This document shows positions 51,402 to 62,188 of a stretch of 64,000 bases of DNA, one piece after another. A model generated the notes under the pieces. That model was given only the letters and a program-made list of their open reading frames with translations. It was not told the origin of the DNA and searched no databases. Positions within the stretch are counted from its first letter, which is position 1. Every line of letters starts with the position of its first letter. Origin of the DNA: Bacteroidota bacterium (GTDB lineage Bacteria; Bacteroidota; Bacteroidia; Chitinophagales; Chitinophagaceae); NCBI GenBank assembly GCA_023386555.1, contig JAEWJK010000008.1:97473-161472 (forward strand), in the 5' to 3' direction. The position numbers and the translations under genes were made by a program.

Positions 51402-51943
51402 AAACTGATTTGAGTGCAAAATAGGAGAGACTAATTAAACATGTTGATAAAAAGATAGAACCATGCTCAATTACATAAACTATAATTTCAAATTGCAGCT
51501 AATATATTTAGTTTAGGCCCACCTAATTAGTAATATTTAACTAACTAAAAATATAAACAGATGAATTATCTATTAAATAGCAATAAATCAATAAAATATG
51601 TGATTGATATAAACTTTAATTACATTTAATTAGGGTTTGATCGAGTAAATAGAATAATTGATTCAAAAAAGATTAATGATCAGAATTAAAATATATAATA
51701 ATGCATTGATTCATAACCATATATGGATGTTATATTAAAATAGCATTTATTATTTGTTATCCATATAAAAATATGTACATACAATTTGTAATATTTCTTT
51801 ATTAAAGCCCCTAAAAATTGCCGGAATGGTTTACTTCTTTAAAGCAGCGAAGTGTCGTTTATTTGTCTCTTATGTGCCAATTTGAAGATTGATGAAACTT
51901 CTTAAGTAAATTGCACACCACCCAATTGAACGGTAGCCCGGCT
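51402..51943. other. AT-rich 542-bp region before the adhesin gene
   Basis: Strongly AT-rich compared with the rest, with no credible gene. It contains an inverted repeat TATATGGAT (51720-51728) and ATCCATATA (51759-51767), 30 bases apart. A TAAATTGC near 51906 resembles a promoter -7 box. It probably holds the regulatory region of the large adhesin and of the divergent LEA2 gene. Confidence 0.5.
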
Positions 51944-54900
51944 ATGAAATTTAGACTATCTGTACTGCTTGCTTTCTTTCTGTCTTTCTGTATGAATGTT
52001 ATCCAGGCCCAGGATTTTTCTAATAAGGGCAAAGATTTCTGGTTAGCTTATCCGGGTCATATTGATGGAAATAGTTCAAGGATGGCATTGTATATCTCAT
52101 CAACCGTAAATACTTCCGGAGTTGTTGAGTTACCTGGAGGAGCCACCATTTCATTTACAGTTACCGCAAACCAGGCTACAGTGGTACAAATATCACCGGC
52201 AACCTACAATATCATTAACCCCCAAAGCGAAGGAACGTTTGCAGCAAGGGGTATTCACATTACTTCTGTGCATCCTATTGTAGTGTATGCTCATATCTTA
52301 AATCAGGCAAGGTCTGGGTCAACGCTTATTCTTCCAACAAATACTTTAGGCAGAGAGTATATAGCTACCTCTTATAAAAGCTCTACACCTTCCAATCCAC
52401 CTCCAGGAGTTTCCAATGGTTCCAGTGCAGGAAGCCAGTTTACCGTAGTGGGAGTAGAGGATAATACTACGGTAGAAATTACACCTAGTGTAGCAGATGC
52501 AGGGGGGGTACGATTTGCCAATACACCTTTTACTATCGTTTTGAATAAAGGAGATGTTTATCAATACAGATCTACTTATAATAATGATATAACAGGAACG
52601 AAGATCAGAACACTCTCTTCTTCTACATCTTCCTGTAAGCCTATTGCTGTATTTAGTGGCAGTTCCTGGACTGCATTGGACTGTAATAATGCCTCTGGCG
52701 GTGACAACCTTTTTCTTCAATTGATGCCGAAATCTGCCTGGGGCAAAACTTATGTGACTGCACCTTTTGCAGACAGGCAATATGATATTTTCAGGGTGAT
52801 CGTGGATGATCCGACAACTGTTGTTACCCGAAATGGCGTTGTTTTAAGTCAAGCTACATTACAAGGTGGTACTTATTACCAGTTTACCAGCTCTTCAGCA
52901 AATGTGATTACTTCTGATAAACCAGTAATGGTTATTCAGTATATGATCTCCCAAACCTGTGATACAAGAAATAATAATAATACAGGTGCGAATGCACCTT
53001 TTCCGGGTGATCCTGAAATGATCATTATCAATCCAATAGAACAAACCTTAAATGATGTAACGGTTGTTTCTGCAAGAGCCAATCTTACTCCTCCAAACAC
53101 CAATATCACCAAGCATTTCTTCACTATTATAATGAAGACCGATGCATTGAATAGTTTAAGAATCGATGGGGCACCATTTACCGGAAATGTTACATCCATC
53201 GGAACTTCAGGCTATTCTTATGTGCATGAAAATGTTACAGCCTCAACTACAACTAATCCCTCACACAGAATTACTGCAGACAGTGGGTTTATTGCTTTAG
53301 CTTATGGAATGGGTGCCGTAGAATCTTATGGATACAATGCAGGAACAAATATCATTGATCTATATCAATACATTAGTCTGCAAAATCAATATGCCACTGT
53401 AAATTTTCCTGCAACTTGTGTAGGAACTCCGTTCAACTTTTCAATCACACTCCCATACCAGGCTGTTAGAATCAAATGGGATTTCAATAATGCAACGAAT
53501 CTAAGTCCTAATGCTCCTGTACAGATCGACCCACCTGTTGGTTCTGGCATTGTACCGGCTGACAGTAGTTTTATTAGAGATGGGAAAACATTATTCGTAT
53601 ATAAACTGCCTGTAAGTTACAATTTTGCCAGCCCAGGCACTTATCCAATTAAAGTATTGGTTAATAATCCAACACCTGATGGTTGTAGTGGTGACCAGGA
53701 AATTAACTACGATGTAGTGGTTTATCCAAAACCTGTTGTTGACTGGACGGTGACTTCTAATGGATGTTTGACTGAAGCAGCTCAGTTTAATGATGCAACC
53801 AATGCAGGTGGAAGAACAATAAACAGTTGGTTATGGGAATTTGGTGATGCTACTACATCTAACATAAAAAACCCCACAAAAACCTATACCACTCCAGGCA
53901 CTTACAATGTAAAATTGACAACCATAACTGATATTGGATGCGTAGCAGATAATATTAAGCCATTCTCTATTACAGCTCCACCTATAGCAGGCTTCCAAAT
54001 TGATTCTCCCAGGTGTGAAGGTGCTTCAATAGCATTTGCAGACAATTCATTTGTTTCTGCAGGGGCAATTGTAAAATGGCATTGGGATTTTGGAAATGGA
54101 AATACTGTGATTAACTCTAATAATGCGACTATTACCAAAAACTACCCTGCCGGAACTTATACAACAACATTGATCGTTGAAAACCTTTCCGGATGTTTAG
54201 TCTCTGATACTGCCACGCAAACAATTGTTGTGCACCATAACCCGGTAGCTAATTTTATTACGCCAGAAGTTTGCCTGAATGATAGTTATGCTCAATTTAC
54301 AGATAGTAGTCATATTGCCGACAATACTCAGGCTTCGTTTACCTATGCATGGAATTTTGGTGATCCGAATGCAACAGTATCTAATCCCAACACATCAAAC
54401 TTAAAAGATCCAACACATCAATACACGGCATTGGGTAGTTATACAGCACAAGTAAAAGTTACTTCTAATAATGGTTGCGTGGATTCGGTTTCGAAAACTT
54501 TTACTGTAAACGGTTCTTTTCCGATAGCTGATTTTGATGTGTTGAATACAACTTTTTTATGCAGCAATAGGGAAGTGGTGATTCAGAATAAATCAACTGT
54601 AACACCGGGAAATATCACTAAGGTTGAGATATATTGGGATTATCTAAACAATCCTTCAGTAAAAGAAACGGATGATGTGCCATTCTTCGATAAAACGTAC
54701 AGCTATCTGTATCCTGATTTTCAGCAACCACTTACAAAAACTTTTCGTGTGAGATTCGTGGCTTATTCCGGTGGAAGTTGTACAGGAGAATATTTTGAAG
54801 ACATTACCATAAATGCAAGCCCGAAAACAGAATTCATAACAATACCGGGAATATGTTTGGAAGCAGCCCCAAGACAAATCACACAGGCTTCCGAGATTGG

Positions 54901-56365
54901 TGGTGTTCCTAAAGCACAGGATGTGTTCAGCTCAACTACAGCAGGTCTTAGTTCAACAGGTTTATTTGATCCATCTATTGCAGGTGCAGGAACTTATACG
55001 ATTCAGTATCTATATATTTCACCACAAGGTTGCAGAGATTCATCAACCAAAACAATTACTGTGTGGCCGTCTCCGGTTGCAAAGTTTGGTATCAGCGATC
55101 CTGCCTGTGAAAAATCAGCCTTAACCTTCAGTGATAGTTCTGTGGCTAATGTTGGTAATATTACTTTATGGAACTGGAATTTTGGTGATGGTAACAGTAC
55201 TCCAAAGAATTCAGCTACTCCATTCTCTTATACATATAACACAACCAATACTTACACAATAAGCCTCATTGTTAATACTGATAGTGGTTGTATTAGTTTA
55301 CCAGCAACAAAAAATCTTAAAGTAAACTATCTTCCTAAAGTTGGTTTTAGCATTCCATCTATCTGTTTACCAGATGGTAGAGGAACATTCAATGATCTGT
55401 CAACAATAGATGATGGAACCGAATCTTTGTTCTCTTACCTATGGAATTTTGGTGATCCTTCTAATCCTAATCCCTCTACACTTAAAAATCCAATGCATCA
55501 ATATTCGGCATTAGGTCCTTATGATGTGAAGCTGAAAGTGACTTCTTCTGAAGGTTGTGTTGATTCACTCACTCAAACCATTGGTACTATTTATCCTCCA
55601 CCAATAGCAGATTTCACAGTGAATCCAGGTGAAGTGTGTATAGGTGAAACATTCAGCTTTACCGATCTAAGCCAGCCTACCGGAGGTAATGCTGAGGTGA
55701 TTACTGATTGGTATTGGAATTTTGGAGATGGTTCAACTCCATCACTTATAAATAATCCATCACATACTTATACTGAAGATTCTACCTACCAGGTTTCATT
55801 ATATGTATTGAATAACAGGGGATGTGTTAGTGACACAATGGTTAAAAACATAACAGTGCATCCATATCCTGTCATAAATACCGGGCCTGATGTATTTGTG
55901 TTGTCTGATGGTTTTATTGTGTTAAATCCAACGGTAATAGGTACCAATCTGAGTTACCAGTGGTCACCGGGAGATTATCTGGATAATATTTCTATCAGAA
56001 ATCCAAAGTTCACTCCGGGTGTAGATCAAATCTATCAACTAACTGTAACTGGCAGTGGAGGCTGTATTTCAAAGGGTGAGCTTTCTGTGAAAGTGCTCAA
56101 AAGTCCGGTAGTGCCCAATGCTTTCACTCCGAATAAAGATGGAATAAACGATACATGGAATATCCTTTACCTGGATTCTTATCCTGGCTGTACGGTAGAG
56201 GTCTTTGATCGTTACGGCAGAAGAATGTTTTCATCCCAGGGATATGATAAACCCTGGAATGGAACCTTGAATGGCAAAGAAATTCCGGTAGGTGTGTACT
56301 ATTATATCATTAATCCAAAAAATGGGCGTAAGCCAATCAGTGGCTCTCTCACTATTTTAAAATAA
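51944..56365 (+). CDS. Large PKD-repeat adhesin with T9SS type B (gliding motility) tail
   Basis: A 1473-residue exported protein. A signal (KFRLSVLLAFFLSFCMNVIQA) leads to an IgGFc-binding-like domain (KDFWLAYPGHIDGNSSRMAL, to about residue 480). PKD domains follow, recognised by WxWxFGD motifs near residues 628, 712, 801, 1076, 1166 and 1256 (WLWEFGD, WHWDFGN, YAWNFGD, WNWNFGD, YLWNFGD, WYWNFGD). The C-terminal 85 residues (VVPNAFTPNKDGINDTW to IPVGVYYYII) are the CHU/gliding motility type B sorting domain. It is probably attached to the cell surface for adhesion or motility. A PorP/SprF gene follows, the usual partner. Confidence 0.92.
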   Translation: MKFRLSVLLAFFLSFCMNVIQAQDFSNKGKDFWLAYPGHIDGNSSRMALYISSTVNTSGVVELPGGATISFTVTANQATVVQISPATYNIINPQSEGTFAARGIHITSVHPIVVYAHILNQARSGSTLILPTNTLGREYIATSYKSSTPSNPPPGVSNGSSAGSQFTVVGVEDNTTVEITPSVADAGGVRFANTPFTIVLNKGDVYQYRSTYNNDITGTKIRTLSSSTSSCKPIAVFSGSSWTALDCNNASGGDNLFLQLMPKSAWGKTYVTAPFADRQYDIFRVIVDDPTTVVTRNGVVLSQATLQGGTYYQFTSSSANVITSDKPVMVIQYMISQTCDTRNNNNTGANAPFPGDPEMIIINPIEQTLNDVTVVSARANLTPPNTNITKHFFTIIMKTDALNSLRIDGAPFTGNVTSIGTSGYSYVHENVTASTTTNPSHRITADSGFIALAYGMGAVESYGYNAGTNIIDLYQYISLQNQYATVNFPATCVGTPFNFSITLPYQAVRIKWDFNNATNLSPNAPVQIDPPVGSGIVPADSSFIRDGKTLFVYKLPVSYNFASPGTYPIKVLVNNPTPDGCSGDQEINYDVVVYPKPVVDWTVTSNGCLTEAAQFNDATNAGGRTINSWLWEFGDATTSNIKNPTKTYTTPGTYNVKLTTITDIGCVADNIKPFSITAPPIAGFQIDSPRCEGASIAFADNSFVSAGAIVKWHWDFGNGNTVINSNNATITKNYPAGTYTTTLIVENLSGCLVSDTATQTIVVHHNPVANFITPEVCLNDSYAQFTDSSHIADNTQASFTYAWNFGDPNATVSNPNTSNLKDPTHQYTALGSYTAQVKVTSNNGCVDSVSKTFTVNGSFPIADFDVLNTTFLCSNREVVIQNKSTVTPGNITKVEIYWDYLNNPSVKETDDVPFFDKTYSYLYPDFQQPLTKTFRVRFVAYSGGSCTGEYFEDITINASPKTEFITIPGICLEAAPRQITQASEIGGVPKAQDVFSSTTAGLSSTGLFDPSIAGAGTYTIQYLYISPQGCRDSSTKTITVWPSPVAKFGISDPACEKSALTFSDSSVANVGNITLWNWNFGDGNSTPKNSATPFSYTYNTTNTYTISLIVNTDSGCISLPATKNLKVNYLPKVGFSIPSICLPDGRGTFNDLSTIDDGTESLFSYLWNFGDPSNPNPSTLKNPMHQYSALGPYDVKLKVTSSEGCVDSLTQTIGTIYPPPIADFTVNPGEVCIGETFSFTDLSQPTGGNAEVITDWYWNFGDGSTPSLINNPSHTYTEDSTYQVSLYVLNNRGCVSDTMVKNITVHPYPVINTGPDVFVLSDGFIVLNPTVIGTNLSYQWSPGDYLDNISIRNPKFTPGVDQIYQLTVTGSGGCISKGELSVKVLKSPVVPNAFTPNKDGINDTWNILYLDSYPGCTVEVFDRYGRRMFSSQGYDKPWNGTLNGKEIPVGVYYYIINPKNGRKPISGSLTILK

Positions 56366-56380
56366 TGTTGATAGACAAAT

Positions 56381-56402
56381 GCTTCTGTAATAGAAGCTTT
56401 TA
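56381..56402 (+). terminator. Hairpin after the adhesin gene
   Basis: GCTTCT (56381-56386) pairs with AGAAGC (56392-56397), followed by TTTTAATTT. It is weak, so some readthrough into the PorP gene is plausible. Confidence 0.55.
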
Positions 56403-56521
56403 ATTTGCAGGTAAAACAATATTTCAGACGCAGTTTTCGTTACTTAAAATTCAGGGATCATGCAACCAAAAGAGGCGATGGAATCTCTTAATTACTTAAA
56501 TTGCCAGAATTCTAATAACTG

Positions 56522-57544
56522 ATGATGAAAAAGCTACTCGTATTTGCTGCGTTAGGGCTTGTGTTTACAGCTAAAGCTCAACAGCGACCTCACTATACAC
56601 AATACATCTTAAATAATTATATCATTAATCCTGCTGTTGCCGGAATTGAGAATTACACCGATGTAAAAGTTAGTCATCGTCACCAATGGGTTGGATTAGA
56701 CGGAGCTCCGGTTACTACTTATATCACTATTCATGGTCCATTAAAGAAGAGTGCTTACGAAAGAGAAAATCCAACAACTTTCCGTGCTGCAGGTGAAAAT
56801 CCAAGGGGTAAAGCTTACTGGCAGGACTATACTTCAGCAGACCCACATCACGGTATTGGTTTTACTATGATGAACGACAGAACGGGGCCTTTAAACAGGT
56901 TTTCAGTGGCTGCCACTTATGCATATCATTTAGGCATTTCTGAAAGAACAAGTCTTTCCGCAGGTCTTAGTGCCGGTGTTCAGAATATGACACTTAATGC
57001 AAGTAAATTGAATTTCGAATTCCCTGTTGATCCTGCAGTAGCAGGAAGTGGTTATTTAAATAAGCTTAGACCAGATATCAGTGCAGGATTATGGATGTAT
57101 TCTGCTAACTATTTCGTTGGCCTTGCTGCTCAGAATATTTTGCCTTCTAAACTTACATTTGCAGAAGATACATTGACGGTTACTTCTAATGGAAAACTGG
57201 TTCCGCACTTATTTTTATCAGCAGGGTACCGGATGTTTTTGAATGATGATATCTCATTCCTTCCTTCGGCAACTATACGTTACATTAATCCAATGCCAAT
57301 TGGTGTAGATCTGAATGCTAAAGTGCAGTATCAGGATTTGGTTTGGGGTGGTGTTAGTTATCGTTTACAGGATGGTTTATCTGCAATGGTAGGTGTTAAC
57401 GTAAACAGTTCATTTAATGTTGGCTATTCATACGATTATACCACATCACGTTTAAATACTGTTAGCCGTGGAAGCCATGAAATTGTTGTAGGTTTCTTAT
57501 TGGGCAACAGGTATGGAGATTGGTGTCCGAGAAATATCTGGTAA
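56522..57544 (+). CDS. PorP/SprF-family type IX secretion membrane protein
   Basis: A 340-residue outer-membrane beta-barrel protein with a signal (KKLLVFAALGLVFTAKA). QRPHYTQYILNNYIINPAVAGIENY is the typical start, and the C-terminal EIVVGFLLGNR fits the family. Such proteins hold or export the CHU-tailed adhesin encoded upstream. An in-frame ATG at 56525 is an equal choice. A terminator lies downstream. Confidence 0.92.
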   Translation: MMKKLLVFAALGLVFTAKAQQRPHYTQYILNNYIINPAVAGIENYTDVKVSHRHQWVGLDGAPVTTYITIHGPLKKSAYERENPTTFRAAGENPRGKAYWQDYTSADPHHGIGFTMMNDRTGPLNRFSVAATYAYHLGISERTSLSAGLSAGVQNMTLNASKLNFEFPVDPAVAGSGYLNKLRPDISAGLWMYSANYFVGLAAQNILPSKLTFAEDTLTVTSNGKLVPHLFLSAGYRMFLNDDISFLPSATIRYINPMPIGVDLNAKVQYQDLVWGGVSYRLQDGLSAMVGVNVNSSFNVGYSYDYTTSRLNTVSRGSHEIVVGFLLGNRYGDWCPRNIW

Positions 57545-57568
57545 AACATTATAAATAAAAGATTTTAT

Positions 57569-57596
57569 GGCTCAGTTGTTACTGGGCCTTTTTTTT
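57569..57596 (+). terminator. Terminator after the PorP/SprF gene
   Basis: GGCTCAG (57569-57575) pairs with CTGGGCC (57582-57588), including one G-T pair, followed by eight T. A longer frame of the next gene would read through it. Confidence 0.78.
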
Positions 57597-57668
57597 ATGG
57601 TCTGGCAGTTCGGGCCTGACCATAAAATGACAATAGAAATCTGCTGTCTTTTTAGCATCTTCGCACCC

Positions 57669-57983
57669 ATGTTACATACAGTGATTGGAAGACTTAGAAC
57701 AATAGGATTTGTAGAAGGAACATCTATGCTGGTATTGTTGTTTATTGCAATGCCATTAAAGTATTTTGCTGATAGTCCTTTAGCCGTAAAATATGTTGGC
57801 TGGGCTCATGGAATATTATTTATGCTATTCATGGCTGCAGCTTTTCATGCATACCTGCATTACAAATGGCCATTCAAAAGATTGGTATATGCTTTCGTTG
57901 CTGCATTCCTGCCCTTTGGAACTTTTGTTTGGGATAGTTGGTTGAAGAAAGAAGAGGAGAAAAAAGAGAAGGCAATATTATAA
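57669..57983 (+). CDS. DUF3817 membrane protein
   Basis: A 104-residue membrane protein with three or four helices. GRLRTIGFVEGTSMLVLLFIAMPLKY is the conserved DUF3817 opening. The frame extends to 57567, but that part is the upstream terminator, so the ATG at 57669 is used. It converges with the GNAT gene and overlaps it by six bases. Function is unknown. Confidence 0.82.
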   Translation: MLHTVIGRLRTIGFVEGTSMLVLLFIAMPLKYFADSPLAVKYVGWAHGILFMLFMAAAFHAYLHYKWPFKRLVYAFVAAFLPFGTFVWDSWLKKEEEKKEKAIL

Positions 57984-58469
57984 TTCTTTAAGCATCCAGA
58001 GATCACAACCAGTATGTCCTGAATTTCCCATAGGGCCTTTCAAATATTCAAATCCAAACTTCTCATAAACTAACAATGCTTTTTTTAGTTCAGGCATCGA
58101 TTCAAGGTACACCTGTTTATATCCAAGTTCTTTAGCAGTAGCCAGGCATTTATCTATCAACATTCTTCCTAATCCTAAGCCCCTGGCCTCCGGTTTCAAA
58201 TACATCTTTACCAGTTCACAGGTAGCTTCAGGTAAAGCTTCTGTTGGATAAATTCCTGCACCACCTAATATCACTCCATCTTTCTCTGCAATAAAATAGA
58301 TGCTGTTAGGAGTGGAATGAAACACTTCAAACAAATGATCTGTAGTAGGATCATAATAAACAGTGCCCGGCTTATTTGCACCAAATTCAGTTAACGTATC
58401 ACGAACGATCTTGGCTAAGGCAGCATTATCCTCTTTTTGAATATTCCTTATCGTGATCTGTTCCAGCAT
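57978..58469 (-). CDS. GNAT-family N-acetyltransferase
   Basis: A 163-residue acetyltransferase. LEQITIRNIQKEDNAALAKIV starts the fold, LGGAGIYPTEALPE is the core, and the acetyl-CoA loop is KPEARGLGLGRMLIDKCL. The end is CDLWMLKEL. The substrate is unknown. Confidence 0.85.
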   Translation of the reverse strand: MLEQITIRNIQKEDNAALAKIVRDTLTEFGANKPGTVYYDPTTDHLFEVFHSTPNSIYFIAEKDGVILGGAGIYPTEALPEATCELVKMYLKPEARGLGLGRMLIDKCLATAKELGYKQVYLESMPELKKALLVYEKFGFEYLKGPMGNSGHTGCDLWMLKEL

Positions 58470-58481
58470 GGCTTTACAACT

Positions 58482-58547
58482 TTCTTATTCCTCATTTCTT
58501 ATTCCTCATTCCTAATCCCTAATATCCAATTCCTAATTCCTAATTTT
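58482..58547. repeat. Low-complexity spacer repeat overlapping the end of pgi
   Basis: Reiterated TTCCTAAT, TTATTCCTCA and AATTCCTAATT words. It fills the gap between the GNAT start and pgi and provides the last bases of pgi, whose TAG stop lies within it. Confidence 0.55.
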
Positions 58548-60195
58548 CAGCTCTCATCTTTTTATACTCATTCATCAACCCATTCGTAGAAGAATCATGT
58601 GTGTTAACAGCGTCATCATTTTCCAGCTCCGGCAATATTTTATTGGCTAGTTGCTTTCCTAACTCCACACCAAACTGGTCGAAGCTGAACACATTCCATA
58701 TCACTCCCTGCACAAATATTTTATGTTCGTATAAAGCGATCAGGCTTCCTAATGTGTATGGAGTGATTTGTTTTATGAGGAATGAATTGGTCGGCCTGTT
58801 GCCGGAGAATATTTTATACGGAGCTAGTTTCTTCACTACATCTTCGCTCATTCCTTTCAGCTCTTCTTTTACTTCAGCTTCGCTCTTGCCGTTCATTAAT
58901 GCTTCGGTTTGTGCAAAGAAATTTGAAAGCAGTTTTGTATGATGATCACCAATGGCATTATGTGAAATGGCAGGAGCAATAAAATCGCATGGAATGATAA
59001 TGGTACCCTGGTGAATCAACTGGTAAAATGCATGCTGACCATTGGTTCCTGGTTCACCCCAGATCACAGGTCCTGTTGCATAGTTTATTGGATTACGGTT
59101 TCTATCAACGCTTTTTCCATTACTCTCCATATTTCCCTGTTGAAAGTATGCAGCAAAGCGATGCATGTATTGATCGTAGGGCAGTATGGCTTCTGACTGT
59201 GTGCCGAAGAAATTCGTGTACCACAAACCGATCAAAGCCATGATAACCGGAATATTATTCTCAAACTTTTCTGTTTTAAAATGTTTATCCGTGGCTTCAG
59301 CTCCTTTTAATAATTGTTCATAGTTATCATAGCCAATAGTTAATGCAATCGATAAACCAATGGCACTCCACAATGAATATCTTCCACCCACCCAATCCCA
59401 GAACTCGAACATATTCGCTTTATCGATTCCGAACTTTGTTACCTCTTTTTCATTAGTGCTTAGGGCAACAAAATGTTTGGCAATGTGCTTTTCATCTTTA
59501 GCAACTTCGAGGAACCATGTTCTTGCAGAATGTGCATTGGTCATGGTTTCCTGTGTAGTAAATGTTTTTGAGGCAATCAGAAACAATGTTTCTTCTGCAT
59601 TGATCTTTTTAAAGGTTTCTGCGATATGCGTTCCATCTACATTACTTACAAAGAATGTATCAATGCCTTCCTTCCAATAGGGCTTCAATGCTTCTGTAAC
59701 CATTAAAGGACCCAGGTCACTTCCACCAATACCCAGGTTTACAATGTATTTTATCTTTTTACCGGTATAACCTTTCCATTTTCCGCTATGAACATCTGCA
59801 CAGAATTCCTTCATGTGTTTGAGTTCTTTCTGTATCAAAGGCATGATGTCTTTTCCATCAACTAAGATCGGATCACCCGAGAAATTTCTTAAGGCTGTAT
59901 GAAGTACAGAACGGTTCTCTGTTTCATTGATCTTTAAACCAATGAACATATCATTGATGGCTTTCTTCAGTTCACAATCATTTGCTAACTGTAATAGGAG
60001 CTGTAAAGTCTTTTGATTGATAATGTTTTTTGAGTAGTCAAACAAAATATCTCCTAATCGAAGAGAGAATTTATGGAAGCGATCAGGCTCGGCAGCAAAC
60101 ATATCTCTCATATGCCTGCGGTTCATTTCATCTTCGTAATGTCTCTTTAATAAGAACCAGGCCTGGGTTGTTGTAGGATTAACTTTTGGTAACAT
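58540..60195 (-). CDS. pgi: Glucose-6-phosphate isomerase
   Basis: A 551-residue glycolytic isomerase. [14 protein letters not shown] and the signature [16 protein letters not shown] are present, as is the active-site [14 protein letters not shown]. The C-terminus ([12 protein letters not shown] and beyond) is typical. The reading end (RAEN then TAG) is within a spacer repeat. It converts glucose-6-phosphate and fructose-6-phosphate. Confidence 0.95.
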   Translation of the reverse strand: MLPKVNPTTTQAWFLLKRHYEDEMNRRHMRDMFAAEPDRFHKFSLRLGDILFDYSKNIINQKTLQLLLQLANDCELKKAINDMFIGLKINETENRSVLHTALRNFSGDPILVDGKDIMPLIQKELKHMKEFCADVHSGKWKGYTGKKIKYIVNLGIGGSDLGPLMVTEALKPYWKEGIDTFFVSNVDGTHIAETFKKINAEETLFLIASKTFTTQETMTNAHSARTWFLEVAKDEKHIAKHFVALSTNEKEVTKFGIDKANMFEFWDWVGGRYSLWSAIGLSIALTIGYDNYEQLLKGAEATDKHFKTEKFENNIPVIMALIGLWYTNFFGTQSEAILPYDQYMHRFAAYFQQGNMESNGKSVDRNRNPINYATGPVIWGEPGTNGQHAFYQLIHQGTIIIPCDFIAPAISHNAIGDHHTKLLSNFFAQTEALMNGKSEAEVKEELKGMSEDVVKKLAPYKIFSGNRPTNSFLIKQITPYTLGSLIALYEHKIFVQGVIWNVFSFDQFGVELGKQLANKILPELENDDAVNTHDSSTNGLMNEYKKMRAEN

Positions 60196-60202
60196 ACTTC
60201 TT

Positions 60203-61216
60203 CTACAGTTGATCGATTATCTGGATTGTTTCCTGCACCATTTCAGGTGATATATCTAAATGCGTTACAATTCTAACTTGCGTAGGAGAGATAGCAAACA
60301 TCAGCACATTCTTCTCTTTCATTGTCTCGATGAATTGCTGGGATGTGTACTTTCCTTTCACTTCGAAAATGAGAATGTTTGTTTCAACAGGAAATATTTC
60401 ACCTGTAAAATCCTTCTTTTTTAAAGCTTCAGCAATTTGTTGTGCATGCCGGTGATCTTCTGCCAGTCTTTCTACATGATGCTCTAACGCATAGATACCT
60501 GCAGCAGCCAAAAATCCGGCTTGTCTCATCCCACCACCAAACACTTTTCTGATGCGTCTTGCTTTTTTGATAAAATCTTTCGGACCCAATAACACACTTC
60601 CTACAGGTGTGCCTAATCCTTTACTCAAACAGATTGAGATCGTATCGAATGTTTCACCATATTGCTTGGCTCTTTCTTTCTTTGCGACAAGGGCATTGAA
60701 TAATCTTGCGCCATCTAAATGAAAAGACAAGCCATGTTCTTTGCAAACTGTTTTGATACGTTTAATCTCTTCAAAATCATAACAGCTTCCCCCACCACGA
60801 TTAGCCGTGTTCTCTAATGAAACCAATCTTGTTACCGGTTTATGTACATCATCAGGATTAATGGCAGCTAATACCTGTTCTGCTGTAATTCTTCCACGAT
60901 CTCCATTTAATAATCTTACAGAGCATCCTGCGTTGAAGGCAATACCTCCACCTTCATATTGATAGATATGTGAGAGAAAATCACAGATCACCTCATCACC
61001 GGGCTGTGTATGTACTTTGATAGCAATCTGGTTGGTCATGGTGCCACTGGGACAAAACAGTCCTGCTTCCATTCCAAACATGTCAGCAGCCATTGATTCT
61101 AAACGATTGATAGTCGGGTCTTCACCAAAAACATCATCACCAATTTTTGCGGCCATCATAGCTTGCAGCATTCCGGCAGTTGGTTTTGTAACAGTGTCTG
61201 AACGAAAGTCGATCAT
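60203..61216 (-). CDS. Low-specificity threonine aldolase (beta-eliminating lyase family)
   Basis: A 337-residue PLP enzyme of the GLY1/threonine aldolase type, splitting threonine to glycine and acetaldehyde. [16 protein letters not shown] is the start, and [35 protein letters not shown], and [14 protein letters not shown] (PLP lysine) are conserved. It precedes pgi with seven bases between, on the same strand. Confidence 0.92.
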   Translation of the reverse strand: MIDFRSDTVTKPTAGMLQAMMAAKIGDDVFGEDPTINRLESMAADMFGMEAGLFCPSGTMTNQIAIKVHTQPGDEVICDFLSHIYQYEGGGIAFNAGCSVRLLNGDRGRITAEQVLAAINPDDVHKPVTRLVSLENTANRGGGSCYDFEEIKRIKTVCKEHGLSFHLDGARLFNALVAKKERAKQYGETFDTISICLSKGLGTPVGSVLLGPKDFIKKARRIRKVFGGGMRQAGFLAAAGIYALEHHVERLAEDHRHAQQIAEALKKKDFTGEIFPVETNILIFEVKGKYTSQQFIETMKEKNVLMFAISPTQVRIVTHLDISPEMVQETIQIIDQL

Positions 61217-61377
61217 AAGGTAGCGAAGATAAGTTCTGGAATTGAGACAGGAAGAACATTCAAATGAGAGGATGGTCTTTCTTCCGCAATTAACTCGCTT
61301 AACTTGTATAGATTCGTTGTATTAAATTGCTCCAATAACCTCTGCTATTAGATATACAGGTCGGTATTTTCTTTTAC

Positions 61378-62112
61378 TCACTTTTGCTCTTTCTTCATCC
61401 ATTCTTCTAATTGTTTTTCGTTGGTCAGATCAAGCCTTAGTGGAGTGATGGACACAAAATCATTCTCCACTGCCCACCGGTCTGTTCCTTCTTCTGCCGG
61501 GTCTAATGGAAATACCGTAAACCAGTAATGTTTACGATTCATAGGATCTACACCAGGCACAATTTTACCATCGTATAAACTCACAGCCTGTCTTGTCCAT
61601 CGAATACCTTTAGGGTTGGGAGGAAAGTTAACATTATATAAGTGTGCTCCTTCTGCCTGTAGTAAAATGGATAGCACTTCTTTTACATACGGTTGCAGTG
61701 CATCGAAATCAGGCTCTGTTTTTCCTACAGGTGTACTCAGTGCAATACCTTTTATTCCAAACAGCACCGCTTGTTTTGCTGCAGCCAGCGTTCCGGAATG
61801 CCACATAGAATTACCTAAATTAGGACCCATATTAATTCCGGATAGAACCACTTCAGTATTTGTATAAATATGTGTACCGAGTGCAACACAATCTGCCGGT
61901 GTACCATTAACCCTAAAAGCTTCTATACCCTCAAAATGTATCGGTGATTTTTTATATGATAACGGTCGGGAGTGTGTTACAGCATGGCCCATAGAGCTTT
62001 GCTCTACATCCGGGGCCACTACAGAAACATCTCCGAAAGCAGTGGCTGCTTTTGCCAGGGCTGCAATTCCAGGACTATAAATGCCATCATCATTTGTTAT
62101 AAGTAATCTCAT
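61378..62112 (-). CDS. surE: 5'/3'-nucleotidase SurE
   Basis: A 244-residue metal-dependent nucleoside monophosphatase. The N-terminal LLITNDDGIYSPGI contains the metal-binding DD. SSMGHAVTHSRPL, VNGTPADCVALG and LSGINMGPNLGN are family motifs. Length is normal. The 161-bp gap downstream, before the threonine aldolase gene, shows no feature that I recognise. Confidence 0.95.
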   Translation of the reverse strand: MRLLITNDDGIYSPGIAALAKAATAFGDVSVVAPDVEQSSMGHAVTHSRPLSYKKSPIHFEGIEAFRVNGTPADCVALGTHIYTNTEVVLSGINMGPNLGNSMWHSGTLAAAKQAVLFGIKGIALSTPVGKTEPDFDALQPYVKEVLSILLQAEGAHLYNVNFPPNPKGIRWTRQAVSLYDGKIVPGVDPMNRKHYWFTVFPLDPAEEGTDRWAVENDFVSITPLRLDLTNEKQLEEWMKKEQK

Positions 62113-62188
62113 ATTTTTTATTGCCCATATTGTGTGCCATGCATTAACTGGTACGCTTTTATATTATTAAATATTACACTCTAATCAT

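Noticed and set aside
52346..52780. A 144-codon minus-strand frame inside the adhesin gene
   Set aside because: It is a shadow of a gene with a strong signal peptide and many PKD domains, and it has no family features of its own.
57567..57668. An N-terminal extension of the DUF3817 gene
   Set aside because: It reads through the PorP terminator hairpin and its T tract, and the family start is at 57669.
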